A DNA stretch of 64,000 nt. Origin: Gaeumannomyces sp. JS-464. Taxonomy: Eukaryota > Ascomycota > Sordariomycetes > Magnaporthales > Magnaporthaceae. Below the pieces are notes generated by a model. It was given only the letters and a program-made list of their open reading frames with translations, did not search any database and was not told the origin of the DNA. Position numbers and translations under genes: made by a program. The stretch lies in NCBI GenBank assembly GCA_002197995.1, contig NGZR01000003.1, forward strand, positions 7,192,001-7,256,000, written 5' to 3'. Within the stretch, counting starts at the first letter, position 1. Each line of letters begins with the position of its first letter. Positions 55,529 to 64,000 of this stretch are shown piece by piece.

Positions 55529-56996
55529 ATGTTGAGACACGCAAGCGGACCTGCGGCGTTCCTGCCCCTCGTCCTCGCAGCACTCGCGGGCGCGCAGCAG
55601 ATCGGCGAGGGCTCCGAGGCGCACCCGGAGCTGCCGACGCAGTTCTGCACCAAGGCGGGCGGGTGCGTGACCAAGCAGACCAGGATCGTGGCGAGCGCGG
55701 CGGGGCACAACATGTACTGGGACGGCGACAAGACCAAGAAGTGCGCGGCGGCGCTCAACACGACGAGCGAGTGCGCCTTCAACGGCGACGTGGCAGCGTG
55801 CACAAAAAAGTGCTTCATCGAGCCCATGAGCGACTACTCCCGCATCGGCGTCAGCACCAAGGGGAGCGCCATGACGATGCGGCTGTTCCTGCCCAACGGC
55901 AACGGGACGGGCTACACGCGCATCAGCCCGCAGATCTACCTGCTGGCCGAGGACAGGAGGAACTACGAGATGTTCAAGCTGGTCAACCAGGAGTTCACGT
56001 TCGACGTCGACATGTCGAGCCTGGGGTGCGGCGTCAACGGGGCGCTGTACTTTAGCGAGATGGACGCGTCCGGGTCGCGCGGCGAGCTCAACAGGGCCCG
56101 GGGCGACGTACGGCACGGGCTACTGCGACGCGCAGTGCTACACGCACAGGCCCTTCATCAACGGCGTGGCCAACCTCAACAGGAGCGGCAACTGCTGCAG
56201 CGAGATGGACATCTGGGAGGCCAGCAACGCGGCGACGGTCTACACGCCGCACACGTGCAGCAAGCCGTCGTCGTTTCTCTGCACGGGCGACGAGTGCGGC
56301 AAGGGCGCGCAGGGGGTGTGCGACAAGCCCGGGTGCGGGCTCAACCCGTACAAGTACGGCAGCAAGAGCTTCTACGGCGCGAGGATGACGGTCGACACGA
56401 CGCGGCCGTTCACGGTGGTGACGCAGTTTGTGCACGCCAACCGGACCGAGCGCGACGTCGGCCGGGCCGGGCCGCTGGACATGATTGTGCGCAAGTACGT
56501 GCAGGACGGGCGCGTCATCGACAGCCCGCGCGTCGTCATCCCGGCGGCCGCCAACATGACGGGCAACAGCGACGGGCTGGCCTACACCAAGGACAGCGGG
56601 GCCATCACGCAGCAGTTCTGCGACGCCACAAACACCACCGCCTTCAACCGGCTGGGCGGGCTGGCGGGCATGGGCGCGGCCATGGGCCGCGGCATGGTGC
56701 TGGTGTTCAGCATCTGGAACTCGCTGACGGGCGACAACATGAACTGGCTGGATAGCGGGGCCGCGGGGCCGTGTGCGCCCGACGAGGGCAGCCCCGAGAA
56801 GGTGCTGGCGCGGAACCCCAACGTGGCCGTGACATTTTCCAACATCCGCTGGGGCGAGCTGGACACGACGTACCGGCGCGGAGGGAGCGGCGGCGGCGAC
56901 ACGACGGCGCAGCCTGCCAGGGCCGGGGCCGGGCGGATAGGGGCGGGAGTTGTGGCGACTGTCGCCGGGGGCGTGGTGCTGGCGATGTTGCTGTGA
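55529..56996 (+). CDS. GH7 glucanase (Cel7B-like), secreted, probable GPI-anchored
   Basis: Single exon, 488 residues after correction. Signal peptide MLRHASGPAAFLPLVLAAL with cleavage near ALAGAQQ. The GH7 fold is evident: CTKAGGCVTKQTRIVASAAG, FTFDVDMSSLGCGVNGALYF, SEMDASGSRGELNRA, the catalytic SEMDIWEASNAATVYTPHTC (ExDxxE: nucleophile Glu, Asp, acid/base Glu), CGLNPYKYGSKSFYG, MVLVFSIWNSLTGDNMNWLD and VTFSNIRWGELDTTYR. Missing loops between the catalytic motif and the YGSKSFYG region make it like endoglucanase I rather than cellobiohydrolase. There is no CBM1; instead the C terminus is a Gly/Ser/Thr spacer followed by a hydrophobic tail (GVVATVAGGVVLAMLL), the shape of a GPI-attachment signal. 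One extra C at 56097-56099 breaks the frame shortly before the active site (GGCCCGGGG for GGCCGGGG). Confidence 0.9.
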
Positions 56997-58444
56997 AGTA
57001 AGCTGCTGCGAGTTTGCGTGCAGTGACTGGGGTTGGGTTGGACTCAGGAGGCGGATGGGGCCCACTCTTATGCGGAGACTAAAAACCCCTCACCCTGGGA
57101 GCCCAGCCGGCAATTGGTCAGACGGCAAATCAATTCCTCACGCTGCCCCATGGGGTTGCCCCTTTGAAAGACGCTGTGCTGGATGTGCTGTAATAATGGA
57201 TGGGAGAAGACGACGGAATCGGACAAAAATACGCAGCAAAACAAATCACGCTCAATGCAGGGCAGAAACCTCGCGAGGCAGCGGGTCGACCAGAGATTGC
57301 CCGAAATTGGCCGCTAGTAACAAACTTTTTTTGCCGACGGGCCCTTCTCCATTTGTCATCTTCACCAAACCACGTGTGCGTTTCTTGGAATGCAACCGGC
57401 TAAATGGCGGATCGCCGCCTCCCGGAAGCTTGGACAGCGCCCAGCTTTCTAGGCGAGGAGCCGCATCGTCGATGCCGAGGCCGAGGCCGATTGGTGGCGT
57501 GACCGGCTGTTGGCTCTGACTCTGGGTGATGCTGCAGGCCGTTTGTTCCCTATCAACGCCTCGCTTGTACATGGACGGGTAGATGGACGCGACGCCGGCG
57601 AGCGAAAGCGCCGGTCAGCCGATCCATTGCCCCCACAGACCAAGAGCTGCCGTGCTGCGATGCCGAGGCAACCCGTTCAGCACTGCCAGACACCAACCAA
57701 CCACAAGCGAGTCAGCAAACTGGATTCCGGCGATTGGTGGCGGCATTCTTCTTGTCTTCCTTTCCCCTTCCCGCGCGTTCCTCTTTGTTCGCAAGATTCG
57801 TGACGAGCGAGGATTGAGTTTCGACGAGCGCTAGGAGGGGAAACAAAACGAATGCCCTCCCTCCCGCCCGTTTGCCTAGGTAGGTAGGAAACATGTTTTC
57901 ACGTCACGGCCGTGTGGGTGTGGCCGAGGCCGAGGTGGGGATCCCTGCTGTATATCTTTGTGATGTATGGATGGGCGGGAGTCTGAGTCTGAGCTGTCAA
58001 ACACGCGTCTGTCCCTGCTATTTACGGGAGCAAAAGGGGTCTGGGATGTGGCGCCCTGGTGCGGAAATGGTTCCCCAAATTAGGCATGTGCCTATATAAA
58101 AAGATAAAAAAGGAGGGAATCTGCCAGCCAGCAGGGGGTTTCGAGAAAAAAAAAAACTCCCGTTGCGGTGCCCCTTTGCCGGCCCCTACTCGCATCCACC
58201 CTCCGACCCCGGCATTCGTAGCGGGCCCTCCCCGGGACACCTAAGTAGCGGGCTCCTCCCACCCACGGACGAGGAGAAAAAAATCTGGGGGAAACATACG
58301 ATCTTTGCATCGTTTCCTTTTGCTGCCCAGGACCCGTCACCGTCGCCGACGCGCTGACAGCCCACCGGAAAACCGCCAGTCTAGTAAACCCGCCCACATA
58401 GCGCGTTGACAACGGCTGCTCCCGCCGTGCCCCCCTCCGCAAAC
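56997..58444. other. Intergenic, nothing recognised
   Basis: About 1.4 kb without a supportable gene; promoter of the MFS gene at its right end. Confidence 0.45.
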
Positions 58445-60186
58445 ATGACCAAGTCCGACGCGGCCACGATCGAGAAGGAGGCCGGTAAGAGCAGCGGCGA
58501 GGCCGGCAAGCCCACCAACGAGCAGGTCGAGATTCTGCAGGATGAGACGCTGCGTGCGGCTGCTGCCCACGGCCATCTGGCTACGGACATGTATGAGCGC
58601 TTGCCATGACTTTTTTGTTTTTTATGGCGTCGAATCCGGAGATCTAGCAGGGTGCTGACAGCAGCCATCACCACCGCAGCTATGGCAACCCCCTGCTGCA
58701 GTTTGACCAAAAGGCCGTCCGCAAGCTGCGGCTGAAGATGGACCTGTATCTGGTCCCGACCGTGGCTTTACTGTACCTGTTTTGCTTTATCGACCGCGCA
58801 AACATCGGTGAGTTGTAACCTATTTTGCCTGCCTACACGCCAGCAGCGCCACCACGATGTTCTAACACCCCCCCCCCCCCCCCCCCCCGCCTAGGAAACG
58901 CCAAGATCGCCGGCCTCGAAAAGGACCTCGGCATGACCGGGTTCGACTACAACATGGTGCTCTCCATCTTCTACATCTCGTACATCCTCTTCGAGATCCC
59001 CGCGACCGTACTGTGCAAGTGGATCGGCCCCGGCTGGTTCCTGCCCGCGACCTCGCTACTGTTCGGCATCGTCTCCATCGCCACGGCCTTTTGCCACTCG
59101 CGCGACGCCCTCGCCGGCGTGCGCTTCCTACTCGGCATCTTCGAGGCGGGAATGTTGCCGGGGATCGCCTACTACCTGTCGCGCTGGTACCAGCGCGCCG
59201 AGCTGACTTTCCGCCTGTCGCTGTACATGGTCATGGCCCCGCTCGCCGGCGCCTTTGGTGGCTTGCTGGCCTCGGCCATCCTCACCCTCGAGAGCTTCGC
59301 CGGCCTGACGCAGTGGCGCATGATCTTTGCCATTGAGGGCATCGTCACCATTGTTTTGTCTGTGGTCGCCTTCTTCACCCTCACCGACCGCCCCGAGACG
59401 GCGCGCTGGATGACCGAGGAGGAAAAGATCCTGTGCGCCGCGCGCGTCAAGTCGGAGCGCGTCGGCCAGACCGAGGTGCTGGACCGCATCGACAGGAAGA
59501 AGCTGGTCGCCGGCATGCTCAACCCCGTCACGCTCGAGATCGCCGTCGTGTTCCTGTTCAACAACATCACCGTCCAGGGCCTGGCCTTCTTCCTGCCCAC
59601 CATCGTGGCCTCCATCTACCCGGCCTACACGACGGTGCAGAAGCAGCTGTACAGCGTCCCGCCCTACGTCGTCGGCGCCTTCTTCACCGTCGCCTTCCCC
59701 AGCCTGAGCTGGTACCTGGACCGCCGCCAGCTGCTGATCGCCGCGAGCGCGCCCATGGTCATGACGGGCTACGTCATGTTCCTGGCCTCCAAGGTCGCCA
59801 CGGTGCGCTACGCCGCCACCTTTCTGATCGCCAGCTCCGCCATGGTGCTGGGGCCCATGTCCAATGCCCACATCAGCGCAAACGTCGTCAGCGACACGGC
59901 CCGCAGCAGCGCCATCGGGCTTAACGTCATGTTCGGCAACGTCGGCGGCCTCATCTCCACCTGGTCGTTCCTGCCCTGGGACGCCCCCGACTACAAGATC
60001 GGCAACGGCCTCAACCTGGCCTCGTCCAGCATAATCCTGATCGTCGGGCTGGCCGCCTACTTTTGGATGAAGTGGGACAACAAGCGCCGCGAGGGTCTCG
60101 ACGTCCAGACGGAGCTGGCTGGCCTGACCGAGGCGCAGATCGAGGACCTCGACTGGAAGCACCCGGCCTTCAGGTGGCGTCCTTAG
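58445..60186 (+). CDS. MFS transporter, anion:cation symporter family (Dal5/Tna1-like)
   Basis: Exons 58445-58590, 58680-58807, 58895-60186; 521 residues; frame intact. The family carries allantoate, nicotinate, biotin precursors and similar organic anions. Seen: KAVRKLRLKMDLYLVPTVAL, LLYLFCFIDRANIGNAKIAG spanning an intron (the FxDRxNIGNA signature of this family), FYISYILFEIPATVLCKWIG, GVRFLLGIFEAGMLPGIAYY (RFLLGxxEAGxxPG), LSRWYQRAELTFRLSLYMVM, and NNITVQGLAFFLPTIVASI in the second half. The tail has EIEDLDWKHPAFRW-type residues (EAQIEDLDWKHPAFRWRP), also typical. The second intron (58808-58894) has a run of 21 C between branch point and acceptor. Confidence 0.92.
58868..58888 (+). repeat. 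Poly-C tract (C21) inside an intron
   Basis: Twenty-one consecutive C between CTAACA (branch-like) and GCCTAG (acceptor) in the second intron of the ACS-family transporter; it takes the place of the polypyrimidine tract. Confidence 0.95.
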
Positions 60187-60188
60187 GC

Positions 60189-60221
<33 letters not shown>

Positions 60222-60406
60222 GTGTGTGTGTGTGTGGTGGTGGTGGTAATATCAGGGGTGGTTGTGGGTTTTCGTTTTGCACATCGCATTGGATACGGGA
60301 CGGCGAAAGTTGCTGTAGTCATGTACCAGATCTTAGAGACTGTACTGATAATTAGATGCTCCTTGTACCAAGTCTGCGCCTGTACAGACCACAAAGTGCC
60401 CCAGCT
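60187..60406. repeat. (GT)n microsatellite in a convergent 3' region
   Basis: (TG/GT)n from about 60189 to 60236 with one C interruption, followed by (GGT)4. It starts two bases after the transporter stop codon, hence within its 3' untranslated region. The following DNA separates two converging genes. Confidence 0.9.
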
Positions 60407-62662
60407 TCAGGTAATGACAATCTCCGCCATGTTGTTCTTGATGAAGCGCCCGTCGAAGCGGATAGGCTCGCCCTTGCGGCTCCTGCGAATCCAGTAAAAG
60501 TCGGCACATCCCACCCGCTGGAACGTGCCCGGGAAGCGCTTGCTGGGCTGGAGAAGCAGGAAGCGGCGGTTGGACAGCATCAGGACGCCCAGGCAGAGCC
60601 TCCCAGATCCGTCCAGAAGCTCTCCCGGTTCCGGCGTCACGTCCAGCCCGCCATACACCTGGCACGTGCAGCCGGACTTTTTGAGGCTTTCACTGTCTGC
60701 TTCTGGCAGTGGGAGTACCCGAGTGTGGTCTGCCCAAGGGTCGGACGGGTCCGGCCGGTTCACCTCGGAGAGGCCAAAACAGAAGTGGCCCGGATCGCCG
60801 CCCGGCCGTAGCTCCGGAAAGTCGTCGACGTGCAGGTACACGGCGAGCCAGAGAGCACGGAGCCGGACGCTGCCTCCCGAGACGCGGCCGTAGGGATCCG
60901 GATCCTGCGGGTCGCGCTCGACGCTGGCCTCGAGCACCATGGCCATGCCCGGGTACATGGAGGTGTCGTCGCGCATGTCGGCCGGCCAGGATGTCGACTG
61001 CACGAGAGGGAAAGACACGCGCCCGTCGACCGACGCCCAGCTCCACGAGGGCGCCCGGTAGGCGGCCGGCCTGGACCGCGCGTACGCGGGGCGCCCGTTG
61101 AGCTTGCCGACGCTCCAGGCCAGGCCGTGCAATAGCGCGGACCGCCAAAGGCCGGCCAGGTACTCGTCGCCGCCGGGGAACGCCCGCGCGAACAGGGACG
61201 CGACGCCCGAGACGGCGGGGAGCTTGTCGGACGGGTAGCTGAGGGACCGCCGCGAGTACTCCTCGACGAGCTCGACCCAGGACCGGGCCGCGCCCGCTGC
61301 CGTGTACCGGTTGCCCGCGCTCGAGGGGTTGTCTTGCGTCTTGCCCTCGGGCGTCTCGGCGAGGAAGGTCCGGATGATGATCTTGTCCCGGCAGCCAAGA
61401 CTGGTGCCGGCGTGCTCCCACTCGTGTTCACTAAGCTCGAGACAATCCCACGTCAGGCCGAACTTTGAATACCTCAGGGTCCGCGGGGGAGGCATTTCTC
61501 CTGCAGGCACCAGCCGCGGTTTTCGAGGATGTAGGGCGACTCGCTCCGAGCGGCGTTGGTTCCGACATCCTCACGGAGGCGCACGTCGCCCTCCCAGCCG
61601 AGCGCCTCGCTCCGCAGCCGCAGCTTTACCGGTTCAAACAGGGGTTTCCGCTGCTGGAGGATCCCTTGCGTCGAGTTCTCGGCGTTGGTGGCGGACACGG
61701 TCAGGATGGAGTGTGAGTAGTAATGCCCCATTTCGGCCGCCTCCTTCGGCCAGTCGACGTTCATGCTGTCCTGGACGATGCACAGCGCATCTATCCACAG
61801 GTACCGCACTCCCAGATTGCGCGTGATGATCACAGCGTCACGGAAGTTGGGTGGAAGCTCGTCCAGGGGCATGGCGCGCTCTTTTGCCTCGATGTTGGCC
61901 TTCACGGTCACATTTTCGATCTTGCCGCCCCAGCAATGGCTGAGGGCGATCCAGTGGCCCTTGGCTGGATACCCCGAGACCAGGCGAGGGGGGGTCGTAT
62001 CGTCCCCGACATCAATGACCCTGGTCGGCAGCGAGGGCGGCTCTGGGGATGAGCTGCTGCAGTCGCTGTGGCTCTGGAGACACTTGTTGAGTCGCTTCCT
62101 TGCCCACTCAAAGGCGAGGGGCGAGCCTTGGTCGAGCTGAGGCGGCCGTTTCGCGTCCCCAAACGGCACTGCACATTGGGGCGGCCAGAACCAGTAAGCC
62201 GACGTGGCTCCATCCGCTGACAGGGCGGGCTGCAGTAGACGAACCTAGGTCAGGAGCCTCGAATTCGAGAGCTGCAACGATGTGCTCTCGGGGAGGGCTC
62301 TCTTGGGGCGCGCGGCAGACGCTGAAGATGATGTCGTGTCCGCTTACGTCGTCCGAGAGAGTGATGTATACAGTGACATCAGAGGGGTAGGCCGTGCACA
62401 GAGCTTCTACCAGCTGCTCCTTGTCTTGGGTTTTTGGGAGCTCCCGATTCTGCAGCGGCGCCTGGGCCACAACCGCGCAACACAGCTGGCAGCCGCCCAG
62501 AGCGCAGTCGCCCAGCTCGCGGAGGTTGTCGTGGTGGTGGGTTCCCCTGCCCTGGAGGTACAGGCCGGACCACGGGTTTTTCTGCGCGTGCAGCAGGACG
62601 TCGAGCGAGATGGACTGGCAATGGTGGCAAAAGCCGCCGGCTGTAGAGCTTTGTGAGCTCAT
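60407..62662 (-). CDS. HET-domain protein (heterokaryon incompatibility family)
   Basis: Minus strand, about 750 residues, no introns needed. The N-terminal region has a Cys/His-rich segment (AGGFCHHCQSISLDVLLH, GDCALGGCQLCCAVVAQAPL). The HET domain follows with its three blocks: KGHWIALSHCWGG, LGVRYLWIDALCIVQDSMN, and ENRGWCLQE. The C-terminal part holds WVELVEEYSRRSLSYPSDKL-PAVSGVA, RAPSWSWASVDGRVSFP and a C-terminal beta-rich region, as in typical mould HET proteins. HET proteins can trigger cell death on non-self fusion; most genomic copies have no proven role. Two frame changes: plus-strand TTT at 61495-61497 (an A missing on the coding strand, between WCLQE and MPPPRTLRYSKFG) and one near 62190-62240 before SAYWFWPPQCAVPFGDAKRP. 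Confidence 0.85.
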
Positions 62663-63882
62663 CTCGAAGGGCGTCTGGTGTGTTGCACGGCGTCACGAAC
62701 AATCGTGTGCCTGGCGGCTACCAGCCATTAGACGGAAGCGGGGTAGGATGACAGCCAACGTGCACACCACTGGCAGCTGGAGCCAAGCGCACTGCTTTGC
62801 CGCTGCTTGGCGCGTTGCATCACTCGTTGCTATTCATGGACTTCCCTCGACACAGAACTCAGCCGAATCAAAAACGCACAGCCAGAAGCAGCCAGGCCTC
62901 GACGCAGATCCGGAAGGCTCCGAAGCCAAGCACCAGTAAGCCTCTTGTCTCGGCACGTGCCTGGTCGCGCGCGCGGGATATCGGGTTGCACCAGCCCGTG
63001 CTTTGTGAGAGAGCGACGGGCAGGCGCACCTTAGCAACCCGAGTCTTGTCGGCAAAAGGACGGAAATGTCGGCCACAGGCCAAGACAAAAAACAGCGAGA
63101 GCGGGGCGGTCATAAAGGGGCAATGGCACAGTTGCATTTCAATGCAGACGTCGGCTCCGCCACGATGCACCGCTTCAGGCCATTCAGGTCAGCGTGGACG
63201 CTGTCGGGTTGTATTTTCCTGTCCCCAAATTTATTCGTCCACTTGTGCTTGACCGAAATTTGGGCGACGGTGCGCACGAGCAATTGTGTGACGGCCCCCC
63301 GCTTCAAGTCCAATGTCGTTAACGTCTACGGCTAGGTTTGACGACACAGCTCGGGCGCGGAGCCTCAATCCGCACACGCCACTGGCTGGTCCCCTCCCCG
63401 ATCTGCACGAGTCAGTTGCTGCGACAGGGGACCCACCCACGTGGGCAGGGGCCAATTGCGCCGATAAACGACCGCCCATCACGGTCAAGCGCGCAAAAAA
63501 AGAGCCAAGCACGGCAGGCACGACAGGTGTCTTGGCAGGGACCACGCTCTCCTGAAGTGGGGGATTGACCCACACACAAAAGCTGAGTGGCTCGTCTGCG
63601 AAATTGGCCAAGATTGGGTTTGTTCGACTCCCTGGCCAGTCTTGGTCTGATCGAGGCACAGAGCAGCTCCAATCTGTGATCTGGAGAAGCTGTCTGGTGC
63701 TACCAAGCAACAAGCAACATGACGATGCCAGCCAACCCGACCGTTCGTCTCTTGTACCGGGGTGAGGCTCGGGGACAGGGCTGCTTTGACATGAGGCTCG
63801 CTAGCGGTCGAACAGAGTCGACCTCTTCTGTTCTGTTCACATCTCGCATAAGACGATATTGGACCCACGAACCACCACCAAA
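62663..63882. other. Divergent intergenic region, nothing recognised
   Basis: No supportable gene in 1.2 kb; promoters of the HET gene (left) and the partial gene (right). Confidence 0.45.
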
Positions 63883-64000
63883 ATGGCCTCCCTCTCCAAC
63901 CGACAGCCCTCTCGCAGCGCGCGCCCGGTAGCTGCCGTTCTGGAGCAGCCTCGCATCGACCCCGTCTTGGCCGCCCCAACCAGGGTCCTCCCTGCCCAAC
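63883..64000 (+). CDS. Start of an unrecognised gene (runs off the window)
   Basis: The ATG has an excellent start context (ACCAAAATGGCC). The frame stays open to the right edge: MASLSNRQPSRSARPVAAVL then EQPRIDPVLAAPTRVLPAQ, 39 residues. It is a polar, probably disordered N terminus; no family can be named from this much. Confidence 0.5.
   Translation, partial: MASLSNRQPSRSARPVAAVLEQPRIDPVLAAPTRVLPAQ

Noticed and set aside
58591..58679. Exon 1 of the ACS transporter ending at its own TGA (54 codons) as a separate small gene
   Set aside because: A GTATGA donor and CGCAG acceptor join it in frame to the conserved KLRLKMDLYLVP segment.
59128..60282. 384-codon antisense frame under the ACS-family transporter
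   Set aside because: Same shadow effect; it also begins inside the GT microsatellite.

Overview
The window is nuclear DNA of a filamentous ascomycete (Pezizomycotina, most likely Sordariomycetes). The evidence is GC-rich coding sequence, many short introns (about 50-90 nt) with GTRAGT donors and CTAAC/CTGAC branch points, and a typical mould gene set: a CYP55-type nitric oxide reductase P450, a HET-domain protein, a Zn2Cys6 regulator, a siderophore transporter, a GH18 chitinase and a GH7 glucanase. Genes lie on both strands without operons. I see no rRNA, tRNA, CRISPR array or intact transposon.

Layout. 0-5 kb: a C-terminal gene fragment, a secreted protein with two Kex2-flanked repeats, an unknown protein. 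4.7-10.2 kb: prefoldin subunit 6 (minus), an ankyrin protein, then two low-complexity unknown genes in tandem. 11-15 kb: a PAQR/Izh membrane receptor and the NO reductase P450 (five exons). 15.5-25.4 kb is a housekeeping block: a small unknown protein, eS26 (minus) head-to-head with ubiquitin-eS31, a GH18 chitinase, Nop56, and Vps4 (minus). 26-32 kb: two unknown proteins and a multi-pass membrane protein (minus). 33.9-43.2 kb: a DHA2-type MFS exporter, a Zn2Cys6 regulator (minus), a monocarboxylate-porter-like MFS protein. 44-49.6 kb: a GNAT acetyltransferase, an inositol-phosphatase-family enzyme, an NCS1 nucleobase permease (minus). 50.5-62.7 kb: an F-box/2EXR-like gene, a siderophore transporter, a GH7 glucanase, an ACS-family (Dal5/Tna1-like) MFS transporter, a HET-domain gene (minus). 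A new gene begins at 63,883 and runs off the end.

A dominant property of the sequence is recurrent single-base frame breaks, mostly one base lost from (sometimes added to) a short homopolymer. They fall in about sixteen genes, including essential ones (ubiquitin-eS31, Nop56, Vps4), where the correct frame resumes at once. I read them as sequence or assembly errors and annotate these genes as functional, giving each break position. Coordinates are on the sequence as supplied; protein lengths quoted are for the intended frame.

The genes do not form one pathway. Coherent local stories are: the eS26/ubiquitin-eS31 divergent pair sharing one promoter; the siderophore transporter preceded by two exact ATCAGATAA sites, the known operator of the fungal iron-responsive GATA repressor; the NCS1 permease preceded by paired GATAAG elements typical of nitrogen control; and the Kex2-type repeat precursor at 1.2-1.8 kb, the best candidate for an undescribed secreted peptide.
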